A stretch of DNA of 64,000 nucleotides from NCBI RefSeq assembly GCF_018986735.1, contig NZ_CP065521.1, positions 372,001 to 436,000 on the forward strand, written 5' to 3'. This document shows positions 26,372 to 35,510 of this stretch, in pieces (positions within the stretch are counted from its first letter, which is position 1; each line of letters begins with the position of its first letter). The DNA is from Schaalia sp. 19OD2882 (GTDB lineage: Bacteria > Actinomycetota > Actinomycetes > Actinomycetales > Actinomycetaceae). Position numbers and translations under genes: made by a program. The notes under the pieces were generated by a model. It searched no databases. It had not been told where the DNA came from and saw only the letters and a program-made list of their open reading frames with translations.

Positions 26372-28973
26372 ACTCCTCGATGTCATCACCTTGGACGGAC
26401 TGTGCATTGACGGGGTGCACGGAGTCCTTGACTCCGAACGCGCGGCGCCCCAACCTTTCCGCGTCGATGTGCGCATGTGGGTCGACTTCAGCGCCGCCGA
26501 AGACAGCGACCAGGTCACCGACACCGTCTCCTACGCGGATGCGGCGGCCATTGCCGCCGAGGTCGTGCGCGGCAGGCCGGTGCGACTCATCGAAACCCTG
26601 GCCACACGCATCGCCCGCCGGATCCAGTTGGACCCCCGGGTTCGCGGCGTCCAGGTCACCGTCCACAAGCCGGAGGCGCCCATCGGCGAGTCCTTCCGCG
26701 ACGTGTCGGTCAGTGTCACCCGCGGCGAGGCGGCCCAGCAGGTGGTCACCCATGAGGTGCCCGAGGCCCTGCGCGTCACCCAGCAGATCGACGGCCGGAC
26801 CGTGACGATCACCGGCTCCCAGGCGCCGCAGGTGCTTGCGGTTGCACGCTCACTGCTGGACCTCCAGCAGGAGGTGACCCTGACGGGGCCCATGGCCGAG
26901 GGCGTCGAGACCGGACGGGTCCTGGCCGATGTCCCCGACGTTCCGCTGCCTGCGGAGTTCACGCGAACGATCGAGATGCCCGTCGTCGCCGAGGCGGCCG
27001 GGCCCGGGTCGTCACCGTCGGCTCGGCGCTCACGCTCGGCGCGCTCACGCGGCTCCCATGCGGCGCCCGGCACGCGTTCGGCCGCCCGCGCCGAACGCGC
27101 CCGGGCCAGTGTCACGCAGGGCGAACACAAGGCCGTGGTCCTGGCACTGGGCGGCAACGTCGGCGACGTGCCGACGACCTTGCGTGACGTCATCGAAGTG
27201 CTGGTGGGTGTGCCCGGGGTGCGCGTGGACGAGGTCTCGCCGCTGCTGCGCACCAAGGCCGTCCTGGCCCCTGGCCAGGACGTGCAGGAGGACCACTGGA
27301 ATGCCGTGGTCCTTGCACACATGAGCCTTCCTCCCGAGGAGCTGCTCGAACTGGTGCGCGCCCTCGAGGACGAATTCGGGCGTGAGCGCCACGAACGATG
27401 GGGCGCCCGCACCCTCGACATCGACATCATCCAGTACGAAGGCGTGCGCAGTGACGCGCCTGAACTCACCCTGCCGCACCCGCGGGCCCACGAACGCGCC
27501 TTCGTCCTGGCGCCCTGGCTGCTGGCCGATCCCGATGCGCGTCTGGACGGACACGGTCTGGTCGCGGACCTGCTGCCCGAGGCCCCGGACCTGACTGGAA
27601 TCCTCGACGCCGTCCAGGACTGGCTGGAGGATCCCGGCGCCGTCATCGCGGACTCGGACGCCCACCTGACCTCCGTGGACTCCGCGAAGGCCCTGGACGT
27701 CGAGGTCCGCTCCCTGCCCGACTCCGAACCTGCAGGCGAGGCGGCCCGCGGCGCCTCCGACCCGTCCTCGTCGCGCCGTGGGGCCGAGCCGGTCGTGCGG
27801 GTCACCCAGTTGCCCGACCCCGCCCAGCGTGAGCCGGAGCCTTTGACTCCTGAGGAAGAGGTCGTCTGGCGTCAGGTCTGGGCCCGTTGGTCCGGCGATG
27901 ACGAGGGCGGGGCCCCGGGCGGCGAGGGCGTGGAGCCCGTCGCCCAGGCGGGTGTGGGCGCAGCGCCCGCCCACGTGGGGGACGCGCCCTCCGAGGAGTC
28001 CATCGACACCCTGCCCCGCGTGGTCGAGTCCGGACTCGATGGCGGTCGGCCCACGCCTTCCCCCGACCAGGTGGCCCCCTCATTCGACGAGGCCGAGGTA
28101 CCTTGGCCGGACCTCGGACCCGCGGCGCAGATCCCGTGGGAGGACGCCGGTGACGCCCTCGTCCCGACCGTGCCGGTCGACCGGGTGGACACGGGAGAAC
28201 AGTTCGCGCCGCCTCCGCCCCCGCCGCCCGCACCGATGACGGCGCCCGCTGCGGAGCCTCCTGCCCCGGCACCTCCGGAGCCCGTCGTCGTGCAGGCGGC
28301 GCAGGCCAGCTCGGTCATGTCCGTCACCCCGCGACTGCGCAAGCGCTCCGAGAACCCGCGTCTGGCCCGTGGCGCCCAGCGCCCAAAGTGGGTCCCGCTG
28401 GACGAGTCCGAGATCGCCCTGCGTGCGGCTCGCAACACCGAGCCCGAGCCCGATGCGCGTCCCGAGTGGTACTCGGCGCTGAACTGGGACGAGTCCACAG
28501 GCACTGGCCAGGCCCAGGCGGGCCCGCGCAAGGAGAGCGTCGAGGACCTGCCCGCATGGAGTTTCCCCGTGGGCGCTGTGCGGATCGTCGACGAGGACAT
28601 CCACGACGATCGCGTCGAGCTGACAGTGGTCGATGCGGAGTCGGTGACGGTCATCTCGACCGACAACCCGTCCGACTACGACAGTGCTTCTGTGTCTTCG
28701 CAGGTCATGGACGCTTCGGCGAATGCCCGCGTGAGCGGGCCCGCCCGGGGGACCACCGTGAGGCGCTCGGTGGCCACACCGGTCCTCGTCACGCGCGCCA
28801 GTGCCACGACCCCGGTCCGACGCTCGGTACTGACCCCGGAGATGTCGCATGACGGACGCCGCGGAATCGTCCAGGAAGAGGTCACCGGGACCTCCGTCCA
28901 CCGCAAGATCACTGTGCGCCCGACCGTGACCGGCCAGATCGCCCTGGCACGCCGAGGTGAGGACTTGCCGTGA
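26364..28973 (+). CDS. folK: FolB-FolK fusion with 450-residue C-terminal tail
   Basis: 869-residue multidomain protein. Residues about 1-120 are dihydroneopterin aldolase (GLCIDGVHGVLDSER, YADAAAIAAEV, LIETLATRIA, VTVHKPEAP). About 255-420 is HPPK/FolK (LALGGNVGD, HERWGARTLDIDII, LPHPRAHERAFVLAPW). Between them lies a linker with an Arg/Ser-rich segment. After residue about 430 comes an acidic, Pro/Ala-rich tail, largely disordered-looking, with a run of seven prolines near 615. A more ordered, Val-rich end (about 740-869, ATTPVRRSVLTPEM, HRKITVRPTVTGQ) closes it. The enzymatic domains catalyse consecutive folate steps; the tail has no known function. ATG 26364 has ggaagg and ggagg-like sites upstream. 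Confidence 0.9.
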   Translation: MGELLDVITLDGLCIDGVHGVLDSERAAPQPFRVDVRMWVDFSAAEDSDQVTDTVSYADAAAIAAEVVRGRPVRLIETLATRIARRIQLDPRVRGVQVTVHKPEAPIGESFRDVSVSVTRGEAAQQVVTHEVPEALRVTQQIDGRTVTITGSQAPQVLAVARSLLDLQQEVTLTGPMAEGVETGRVLADVPDVPLPAEFTRTIEMPVVAEAAGPGSSPSARRSRSARSRGSHAAPGTRSAARAERARASVTQGEHKAVVLALGGNVGDVPTTLRDVIEVLVGVPGVRVDEVSPLLRTKAVLAPGQDVQEDHWNAVVLAHMSLPPEELLELVRALEDEFGRERHERWGARTLDIDIIQYEGVRSDAPELTLPHPRAHERAFVLAPWLLADPDARLDGHGLVADLLPEAPDLTGILDAVQDWLEDPGAVIADSDAHLTSVDSAKALDVEVRSLPDSEPAGEAARGASDPSSSRRGAEPVVRVTQLPDPAQREPEPLTPEEEVVWRQVWARWSGDDEGGAPGGEGVEPVAQAGVGAAPAHVGDAPSEESIDTLPRVVESGLDGGRPTPSPDQVAPSFDEAEVPWPDLGPAAQIPWEDAGDALVPTVPVDRVDTGEQFAPPPPPPPAPMTAPAAEPPAPAPPEPVVVQAAQASSVMSVTPRLRKRSENPRLARGAQRPKWVPLDESEIALRAARNTEPEPDARPEWYSALNWDESTGTGQAQAGPRKESVEDLPAWSFPVGAVRIVDEDIHDDRVELTVVDAESVTVISTDNPSDYDSASVSSQVMDASANARVSGPARGTTVRRSVATPVLVTRASATTPVRRSVLTPEMSHDGRRGIVQEEVTGTSVHRKITVRPTVTGQIALARRGEDLP
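27900..27913 (+). repeat. Exact GACGAGGGCGGGGC motif copy inside folB-folK
   Basis: Identical to the intergenic copy at 41615-41628; here it encodes part of DDEGGAP in the acidic tail. It shows the motif is not restricted to non-coding DNA. Confidence 0.5.
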
Positions 28974-29464
28974 AACCCGTGGCACCAGTGCTGCTGGTCG
29001 TGATCGCCGTGGTCACGGGAGCCACCAGCGGCTTGGCCACCGCAGTGGTGCTCTCCTCCGGAGGGACTCCGACGCCGCCGACCCCGTTCATGTCGGTGCT
29101 CTTCGTCATGTTCGCCCTGGTACTCGTGTGGCTGGGCCTGCACGTCAAACGACTGCGCGCCCACAAGGAGACGTGGATGCGGCCTCTCGGGGCGGCCCGA
29201 GTCGCTGCGCTGGCCCGGGCCAGCGCATGGGTCGGGTCCCTCATGACAGGCGCATTGGGTGGTCTGGCCGCCGTGTGCCTCACGCGCATGCAGGCGCAGA
29301 TGCTTGTCCACGCGGCACTGTGGGCGGGGCTTGCCGCTGTGTCCGCCCTCGGCTGGGGCGTGTGCGCGGTGATCGTCGAGCGTTGGTGCATCGTGGACAC
29401 CAGCGATCCCGACTCCGATGACGAGCGAGGCCTCTTCGACGACGCAAGCACCTCACCCGCCTGA
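28970..29464 (+). CDS. DUF3180 membrane protein
   Basis: 164-residue integral membrane protein with four predicted helices (about 4-28, 40-58, 80-105, 112-135) and a short acidic cytoplasmic tail. Actinobacteria often carry a DUF3180 gene immediately after folK, and hydropathy and place match. Function unknown. The GTG start overlaps the folB-folK stop (GTGA), so it is translated with the folate operon. Confidence 0.75.
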   Translation: MKPVAPVLLVVIAVVTGATSGLATAVVLSSGGTPTPPTPFMSVLFVMFALVLVWLGLHVKRLRAHKETWMRPLGAARVAALARASAWVGSLMTGALGGLAAVCLTRMQAQMLVHAALWAGLAAVSALGWGVCAVIVERWCIVDTSDPDSDDERGLFDDASTSPA

Positions 29465-29579
29465 CAGGTCGAGGAAGCCGACGCACACCTTCGGCAGGTG
29501 CCGCCCCGCCCTCGCCGCCGTGCAGTGAGCGCCACATGCTGCTCCCGCGAGTCAACGCGCCCTCACCGGCTCCGCCCGG

Positions 29580-29585
29580 TAGCGT
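29580..29585 (+). promoter_or_regulatory. -10 hexamer of leaderless gene at 29593
   Basis: TAGCGT ends 7 bases before the ATG at 29593, and no ribosome site is present. This favours 29593 over the upstream ATG at 29536. Confidence 0.45.
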
Positions 29586-29592
29586 CGGATGC

Positions 29593-30276
29593 ATGCCGTC
29601 CTCGCCCCGCCCCACCGGTCGCCCCAGGAAAGGCGCCTCCTCCGAGCGGCGCCAGCGCCGCGCCGCCCCGGTCAACCTCTGGCCCAGACGCATTGTCACC
29701 GGCACCGGACTGGTCGTGGTCGTGGCCCTCGTCATGTGGGGGCTCTGGGCACTGGTCAACCTCGGTGTCCAGGCGTGGCAGGACCACAGCAACGCCGACT
29801 TCGAACCCTCCGGCGCAGGCACGCATCTCACCAAGGACGGGTGGGTGGGCGCCAATGGCGTGACCACCGTGCCGGAGTGCACACCGCAGGACCTGCACGT
29901 GAAGACCGTCGGTGCCCCCAGCGTCAACGTGGGAGCCGGCCAGGACTTGACCGTCACCCTGGAAAACGTCGGCAAGTCCGCATGTCACCTGCTCTTCGGG
30001 GCATACAGCCTGCAGATCACATCCGGGCAGGACACCTACTTCGACTCGCGTGCCTGCCAGGACCGCGACCAGAGCGCCACACCGCTGCTGTTGCGCCCCG
30101 GGAGCGCCTGGACCGGGACAATGCGCTGGGACGGGCGCCGCCATGACGGATGCACGCCGGTCGATGCCGACGGCGCCGACGGGCAGGACGTGGCGGGGCC
30201 CGGCACCTACTCGGCACTGGTGCACGTGGGCGAGACGCAGGTGGCAGGCGATCCCGTCGTCTTCGACATCAAGTGA
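29593..30276 (+). CDS. Membrane-anchored extracytoplasmic protein, unknown function
   Basis: 227-residue protein with an Arg-rich cytoplasmic N-terminus, one membrane helix (about 36-60, GTGLVVVVALVMWGLWALVNLG) and an outward beta-rich domain. Four cysteines in that domain (near PECTP, SACHL, RACQD, HDGCTP) could form two disulfides. The fold resembles immunoglobulin-like or DUF4232-type domains by pattern of strands only (SVNVGAGQDLTVTLENVGKS). I do not recognise a specific family. Monocistronic, with a leaderless promoter before it and a strong hairpin after it. Confidence 0.65.
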   Translation: MPSSPRPTGRPRKGASSERRQRRAAPVNLWPRRIVTGTGLVVVVALVMWGLWALVNLGVQAWQDHSNADFEPSGAGTHLTKDGWVGANGVTTVPECTPQDLHVKTVGAPSVNVGAGQDLTVTLENVGKSACHLLFGAYSLQITSGQDTYFDSRACQDRDQSATPLLLRPGSAWTGTMRWDGRRHDGCTPVDADGADGQDVAGPGTYSALVHVGETQVAGDPVVFDIK

Positions 30277-30296
30277 AGGCCGTGCCCGGGCACGAA

Positions 30297-30322
30297 TGCC
30301 CCCGGGAGGTCTGCCGGGGGCA
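30297..30322. terminator. Bidirectional terminator hairpin
   Basis: TGCCCCCGG and CCGGGGGCA form a 9-bp perfect stem with an 8-base loop between convergent stops (30276 and 30346). GTTT follows on the plus strand. A likely shared terminator. Confidence 0.6.
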
Positions 30323-30345
30323 GCGTTTGAAGCCGTCGTCCGGGC

Positions 30346-31416
30346 TCACCAACCGACGATGCCGGAGGACGCCATCGCGTACTGGTGCTCAAGGGACTCC
30401 TGGATGAGCTTGGCGCGGTACGGGCCGATGCCTTCGATGGCCTGCAGGTCTTCGGGGCTGGCATCGCGAAGCTCTGCCAAGGTCGTCCAGTGCTCGGAGA
30501 TCTCCTTGATGACACTCCACGGAAGGCGTGGCACCAAGGACAGGGCCCGAACCCCACGCGGCAGGATCGTGCGGTCCAGGTCGGCCACGTCGAAGACGCC
30601 CAGGCCCAGGACATTCGCGATCGCCGACAGGTCCACGATCTTCTCCGCCGCCATCTCGGAAAGCTGCGCCTCCACCGAAGCCAGGCCGGCGGGCTCACGC
30701 ACGTAGTCGCGAAGAACAAGTGCGCGTTCGGAAGCAGAACCACGCACCAGGTCATCGACCTGCAGGGCCAGAAGGCGTCCGCCCGAACCGAGCTCCTCCA
30801 AGTACCCGTTGATCTCGGTGTTGATGCGCCGGATCATCTCCATGCGTTGCATGACGGTGGCCACGTCGCGCACGGTTGCCGCATCGCGCATCTCCAGGAC
30901 GGTCAGGGTCTGCAGGACCTCGTCCAGACGCTGGCAGTAGCGGTCCAGGGTGTCCACTGCCAAGTTGGCGCGCGAGAGCAGGGCTTCGGGCTCTTCCACC
31001 AGGTGGTGGTGGGTGCCCGCATAGATCGAGATCATCCGCATCGAGGCCGACAGCGACAAGACGGGCACACGCAACTGGCGGGCCGTGCGCTGGGCGGTGC
31101 GGTGCCGCATGCCGGACTCGTCCGTGGGAATGTCCGGGTCGGGCAACAATTGCACATTGGCCTTGCGGATGCGCCAGTTCTCGATGTCCAGGACCACCGC
31201 CCCGTCCATCTTGCACAATTCCCTCAGACGAGAAGCCGTGAATTCCACGTCCAAGTCGAAGCCGCCCGAACAGACGGCCTCGACCTCGGGTCCGTACCCC
31301 AGGACGATGAGGGCGCCCGTGTGGGAACGCTGGATGCGTTCAAGGCCCTCACGCAGCGCCGTCCCGGGGGCAACGGCCTGGAGGGCGGCGCGCAGCATGG
31401 CGGTGTCCGACGACAT
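30346..31416 (-). CDS. disA: Diadenylate cyclase DisA
   Basis: 356-residue DNA-integrity scanning protein that makes c-di-AMP from two ATP. The DAC domain carries the catalytic DGA (CKMDGAVVLD, near residue 71) and RHR (GMRHRTAQR, near 104) motifs intact. A helical linker follows (RRINTEINGYLEEL), then a C-terminal helix-hairpin-helix DNA-binding domain (DLQAIEGIGPYRAKLI). It lies 42 bases downstream of radA on the same strand, the usual actinobacterial pairing. Its product is a known ligand of K+ transport regulators such as KtrA, encoded about 1.5 kb away. Confidence 0.95.
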   Translation of the reverse strand: MSSDTAMLRAALQAVAPGTALREGLERIQRSHTGALIVLGYGPEVEAVCSGGFDLDVEFTASRLRELCKMDGAVVLDIENWRIRKANVQLLPDPDIPTDESGMRHRTAQRTARQLRVPVLSLSASMRMISIYAGTHHHLVEEPEALLSRANLAVDTLDRYCQRLDEVLQTLTVLEMRDAATVRDVATVMQRMEMIRRINTEINGYLEELGSGGRLLALQVDDLVRGSASERALVLRDYVREPAGLASVEAQLSEMAAEKIVDLSAIANVLGLGVFDVADLDRTILPRGVRALSLVPRLPWSVIKEISEHWTTLAELRDASPEDLQAIEGIGPYRAKLIQESLEHQYAMASSGIVGW

Positions 31417-31458
31417 CTGTCCAACCTCTCGATGCGTGGGGCAGCAGACACTCGGAGT

Positions 31459-32835
31459 CTACGCCAGGGCCACCTCGAACGCCGTGAGCAGGTCCGGCAC
31501 GGGAACCGGTGTGATCCCCTTGACGGGTCTGAGGTCCTTGAAGGACCCCACGGGCACCAGGGCGTGGCGGAAACCCAGACGAGCCGCCTCGCGCAAGCGC
31601 TGCTCCACCCCCGTGCACGATCGGACCTCGCCGGTCAGGCCGACTTCTCCGATGGCGACGGTGTTGGCGTCCACACTTTGCTGCGTCCACGAGGAGTACA
31701 AGGCGATGGCCATTGCCAAGTCCGCTGCAGGCTCATTCGTGCGCGCGCCACCCACCGTGGACACGTAGGCGTCCATCTGGTGTGAGGGAATCCGGGTGCT
31801 CGCCTGCAGGACGGCCAGGACCATCGCCATTCGCGAGCTGTCGACACCCGAGGTGGCCCGGCGCGGAGAACCCCCCGGAGCGTCGGTGACCAGCGCCTGG
31901 ATCTCGGTGGGGATGGGGCGGCGACCCTCCAGACTCACCGTGGCGCACGATCCCGGACGGGGCATCTCGCGACTGGACAGGAACAGCCCTGACGGATCGG
32001 GCAGACCCACCAGGCCGGTCTCCTTCATCTCGAAACAACCGACCTCGTCAGTGGGACCGTAGCGGTTCTTCACCGAGCGCAGCATGCGCAGGCTGGAGTG
32101 CCGGTCGCCCTCGAATTGACAGACCACGTCCACCAAGTGCTCCAGGACGCGCGGCCCGGCGATCCCGCCGTCCTTGGTCACGTGTCCGACCAGCAGCACC
32201 GGCACATCGCGGGTCTTGGCGAGGCGGATGAGTGCCTGTGCGACCGCCCGCACCTGCGTGGGGCCACCCGGGGTGCCCTCGGCCTGGGTCGCATGGATCG
32301 TCTGGACCGAGTCGACCACCAGCAGGCTGGGTCCGGTGGTCTCCACTTGACCGAGGATCGTCGCCAGATCCGCATCGTCGGAGAGCAGCAGGGCCGGGTC
32401 CATGGCGCTGATCCTCTCGGCGCGCAGGCGCACCTGGGCGCACGATTCCTCCCCCGTCACGTACAGCACGGGGCCCAGATCCTCCATACGCGCCCGACCG
32501 GCCATGCGGGAGGCGACTTCCAACAGCAGCGTGGACTTGCCGACACCCGGCTCACCCGCCAGCAGGATCACCGCCCCCTGGACGACTCCGCCTCCGAGGA
32601 CCCGGTCGACCTCGCCCTCGCCCGTGCGGCGCACGCGAGCCCGGTCGGCCCTGACCCGGGCGATGGGCAGGGCGGGCGAGGACGGGGTGCGAGGCGCCGG
32701 CACCAGCAGCGAGTTCGCGTCCGGCACGACCTCGTCCAATGTGTCCCACGCGCGGCATTCGCGGCACTGGCCCACCCACTTGGGTGAACTCCACCCGCAT
32801 TCGCGGCACCGATGAACGGGCTTCCCCTTCGCCAT
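31459..32835 (-). CDS. radA: DNA repair protein RadA
   Basis: 458-residue RecA-like branch-migration helicase. The N-terminal C4 zinc finger uses Cys10, Cys13, Cys24 and Cys27 (CREC and CREC). Walker A is GEPGVGKST near residue 95, and the RadA-specific KNRYG motif is near 255. The C-terminal third is a Lon-like domain (DLAMAIALYSSW, GEVGLTGEVRSC). Start ATG 32835 is preferred over a slightly longer frame because it places the zinc finger normally and because TACGGT stands 6 bases upstream. Cotranscribed with disA. Confidence 0.95.
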   Translation of the reverse strand: MAKGKPVHRCRECGWSSPKWVGQCRECRAWDTLDEVVPDANSLLVPAPRTPSSPALPIARVRADRARVRRTGEGEVDRVLGGGVVQGAVILLAGEPGVGKSTLLLEVASRMAGRARMEDLGPVLYVTGEESCAQVRLRAERISAMDPALLLSDDADLATILGQVETTGPSLLVVDSVQTIHATQAEGTPGGPTQVRAVAQALIRLAKTRDVPVLLVGHVTKDGGIAGPRVLEHLVDVVCQFEGDRHSSLRMLRSVKNRYGPTDEVGCFEMKETGLVGLPDPSGLFLSSREMPRPGSCATVSLEGRRPIPTEIQALVTDAPGGSPRRATSGVDSSRMAMVLAVLQASTRIPSHQMDAYVSTVGGARTNEPAADLAMAIALYSSWTQQSVDANTVAIGEVGLTGEVRSCTGVEQRLREAARLGFRHALVPVGSFKDLRPVKGITPVPVPDLLTAFEVALA

Positions 32836-32841
32836 GACCAC

Positions 32842-32847
32842 ACCGTA
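32842..32847 (-). promoter_or_regulatory. -10 hexamer of leaderless radA
   Basis: On the minus strand TACGGT is followed by GTGGTC and then the ATG. No ribosome site is visible. Confidence 0.5.
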
Positions 32848-32911
32848 CAGGTGGCCACCCACATCCGTGTGCGCCGGTCACGGGGGGCGGCCAGGGCGGG
32901 AGGTGGTGCGC

Positions 32912-33580
32912 TCAGGGACGGTGCGCGAAATGCTCCAACAGACGCCCGTCACCCGAGACGATGATGACGTCCTCGGCGTTGATGCGCGTCATGGCGTTGG
33001 CGTACTCGAAAGGCTCCCCCGGGCGCAGCAGGCCAAGGACGTTCACGCCATAGCGTCCCACCAGGTCCAACTCGGCCAAGGTGAAGCCCTGGACCTCCTT
33101 GGGAGGACGCAGCTTCATGATGGCGAAACCGTTCTTCTCCATCTCGATGTAGTCCATCATTCGCCCACCCACCAGGTGCGCGGTGCGCTGACCTGCGTCG
33201 AACTCCGGGTAGACCACGTGGTGGGCGCCGATGCGGCGCAGGATGCGGCCGTGCTCCCGGGAGACCGCTTTGGCCCAGATGTTCGAGATGCCCACGTCGA
33301 CCAGGTTCGCCGTGATGAGGACCGAAGCCTCCAGGGAGGTGCCGATGCCGACCACCGCCGAGCGGAACTCGCGCGCGCCGACCTGTTCGAGGGCCTCCAT
33401 GGAGGAGGCGTCGGCCTCGACAAGGGGGAAACGGCCGGCGAACTGTCGCACGATCCGCGGGTCCTTCTCCACCGCCAGGATCTCGTAGCCGAGTTTCTCC
33501 AGGGTCACTGCCACCGCCGAGCCGAAGCGTCCCAGTCCGATGACCAGCGTGCCCGACGAAAGGTCCTTGTCCTCTGCCAT
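32912..33580 (-). CDS. ktrA: Potassium uptake regulatory subunit KtrA (TrkA family)
   Basis: 222-residue cytoplasmic RCK protein gating the KtrB channel. The N-terminal RCK_N Rossmann domain shows VIGLGRFGSAVA for nucleotide binding and acidic AVEKDP after strand 2. The C-terminal RCK_C domain (about 135-222, GFTLAELDLVGRYGVNVLGL) is the site where c-di-AMP binds in homologues. Start ATG 33580 (MAEDKD) is preferred because GACAAT lies 7 bases upstream; ATG 33589, three codons longer, is possible. It follows ktrB on the same strand after about 100 bases but appears to have its own promoter. Confidence 0.9.
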   Translation of the reverse strand: MAEDKDLSSGTLVIGLGRFGSAVAVTLEKLGYEILAVEKDPRIVRQFAGRFPLVEADASSMEALEQVGAREFRSAVVGIGTSLEASVLITANLVDVGISNIWAKAVSREHGRILRRIGAHHVVYPEFDAGQRTAHLVGGRMMDYIEMEKNGFAIMKLRPPKEVQGFTLAELDLVGRYGVNVLGLLRPGEPFEYANAMTRINAEDVIIVSGDGRLLEHFAHRP

Positions 33581-33587
33581 GCGGGCC

Positions 33588-33593
33588 ATTGTC
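33588..33593 (-). promoter_or_regulatory. -10 hexamer before ktrA
   Basis: Minus-strand GGTGGGACAAT precedes the ktrA ATG 33580 by 7 bases. The same 10-base string GGTGGGACAA plus T occurs before the phosphatase gene at 36215-36225, also at leaderless spacing. Confidence 0.45.
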
Positions 33594-33683
33594 CCACCAA
33601 TGCGGGGCGGCGTGCGGCGCCCTCGTCCCCCGGGTCGCGTGCCCCGCCCTCATCCCCTTCGAAGGAAGGGTCGACCGCGCGGG

Positions 33684-35108
33684 TCAGCCGATGATCGGAC
33701 GCTCTTCCGGCATGCGGATCACGCGTGAGCGCTCGCGGATGGCCAAGGCCGCCGCCATCGTCATCGACCCGGTACGACCGGCGAACATGAGGGCGACCAG
33801 CGTGTACTTCGCCATGGGTGGCAGCGACGCGGTGATCCCGGTCGACAGTCCCACCGTGGCGAAGGCCGACACCGATTCGAAGAGGATGACGTCCAGCGAG
33901 TAGTTCGTCATTGACAGCAGCAACACCACCGACACCCCGACCAGGGCCGACCCGAGGATCGTCACCGAGACCGCGACGCGCACGGCTGTCGGCGGAATGC
34001 GCCTGCCGAAGGACTCGATGTCCTGGTCGCCGCGCGCCTCGGCCAGAACCGCCAGGACCAGCACTGCGAAGGTCGTCACCTTGATGCCACCTGCGGTGGA
34101 GGCCGAGCCGCCGCCGATCATCATGAGGAGGTCCTGGACGAAGTGGGTCTGTGGGTACATGACTCCGACATCCAGTGAGGTCAGGCCGGACGAGCGCGTG
34201 TTGACCCCCGCCAGCATGACGTTGAGTGTCTTGGAAACGGTGTCCAGGCCTCCCAGCGACTGCGGGTTGGTCCACTCGGTGAGGGCGAAGAGCAGGGACC
34301 CGGCGAATGCCAGGACGACATAGGTGAGCAGCGTGAGTTTCGTGTGGAGCGTCCACTTGTTGGGTGTGCGCCAGCGTGCCCACACGTCCTGGACCACCGG
34401 GAATCCGACGGCGCCGGCCACGGTGCCCACGATGATCGGCATGAGCATCCACCAGTCGGAGGCGTACGGTCCCAGGCCTCCGACAAGGATGACGAATCCT
34501 GCGTTGTTGGCCACGGAGATCGCCATGAATGCCGCTTGCCAGGCCGAGTCGACCAGCGAGTGGTCGGGCAGCAACAGGAACCTGGGGAAGAAGGCGAGGA
34601 AGAGCAGCACTTCGACCGCGGACGAGGTGACGATGACGGCGCGCAGCAGGCCGGAGAGTTGGCTCATGTCGTCCTGGCCGGTCTCGTGCGCAGTCAGCAG
34701 ACGCTGTGTGAGTCCCAGGTGTCGCGACACGGCGATGCCGAGGATCGAGGCCAAGGTCATGACTCCCAGGCCGCCGACCTTGATGCCCATGGCGATGACC
34801 ACTTGCCCGAAGGGTGTCCATTGGGTGGCGGTGTCCACCGTGGTCAGGCCTGTCACGCACACGGCGGAGGTGGCGGTGAACAGCACGTCGACGAATGCGG
34901 GCGGGCGTTCGCTGGCCGAGGCGATGGGCAGTGAGAGCAGAGCGGTCTCGATCGCGATGATCAGCGCGAAGACGACCACGGCAAGGCGGGCGGGCGAGTG
35001 TCGGGCCTCGTAGGTGAAGCGTGCGCGCAGGGCCTCCAGGCGGGTGGGGGTCAGTTGGGGGACCGTGGGCCCGTCGACAACAGTGACCTGCGAGGACGGT
35101 TGGTTCAT
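33684..35108 (-). CDS. ktrB: Potassium uptake transporter KtrB (TrkH family)
   Basis: 474-residue K+ channel subunit with four M1-P-M2 repeats. P-loop filter segments with the key glycines are visible: TSAVCVTGLTT, SVANNAGF, VNTRSSGLT and FATVGLSTG. TM1 is AVVVFALIIAIETALLSLPIAS. It works with KtrA. The start is uncertain: ATG 35108 (MNQPSSQ) is given because the 41 codons up to the alternative ATG 35231 are His/Arg-rich with weaker G/C third positions; neither has a strong ribosome site. Confidence 0.9.
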   Translation of the reverse strand: MNQPSSQVTVVDGPTVPQLTPTRLEALRARFTYEARHSPARLAVVVFALIIAIETALLSLPIASASERPPAFVDVLFTATSAVCVTGLTTVDTATQWTPFGQVVIAMGIKVGGLGVMTLASILGIAVSRHLGLTQRLLTAHETGQDDMSQLSGLLRAVIVTSSAVEVLLFLAFFPRFLLLPDHSLVDSAWQAAFMAISVANNAGFVILVGGLGPYASDWWMLMPIIVGTVAGAVGFPVVQDVWARWRTPNKWTLHTKLTLLTYVVLAFAGSLLFALTEWTNPQSLGGLDTVSKTLNVMLAGVNTRSSGLTSLDVGVMYPQTHFVQDLLMMIGGGSASTAGGIKVTTFAVLVLAVLAEARGDQDIESFGRRIPPTAVRVAVSVTILGSALVGVSVVLLLSMTNYSLDVILFESVSAFATVGLSTGITASLPPMAKYTLVALMFAGRTGSMTMAAALAIRERSRVIRMPEERPIIG

Positions 35109-35510
35109 GTCCTCGGGGCGCAAAGGTGTGTAGGCGTGGGACGCAGGACGAGGGTGGTGTGTGGGCAGCAGATGTCTGCGCAGCGCATCGCGCAGGCCTT
35201 TGCCGCGCCGGGGATGTGATGCGTGTGACATTTCGGCTCGTCCGGTTCTTTCGCCAGGGATGTCCAAGTTTCGGGACGGGGACAATCCTAGGACTATGAG
35301 GGTGGGGCGCCGGGTTTCAGCGCACTGTGGGCTGGGGGCGTCGTGATTCCCCGGCTCCAGGAGGGGTGCGGTGCGAGTGGGACTCAGGGAAACGCGTGGG
35401 ACAAAAGTTGCTCTTGGGGCCCCACCTAGTCTTATCATTGAGACGAGGCCCCTCAAGTGCGGACGATCGGTTCCGGCCGCCTCGCGCCAGTTCTTCGTTG
35501 GGAGTCGTCG
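35109..35510. other. Divergent intergenic region ktrB / HTH gene
   Basis: About 280-400 bases depending on the ktrB start. The right part is AT-richer around 35401-35440 and holds TATCAT (35433-35438) with TTGCTC 19 bases upstream as a weak promoter candidate for the HTH gene. On the minus strand TAGGAT (35287-35292) could serve ktrB. I looked for a c-di-AMP (ydaO) riboswitch and found no convincing consensus. Confidence 0.4.

Noticed and set aside
35109-35510. c-di-AMP (ydaO) riboswitch upstream of ktrB, or one before the NlpC/P60 gene
   Set aside because: Biologically tempting, but no recognisable conserved core was found, and the leader before 16755 would be too short.
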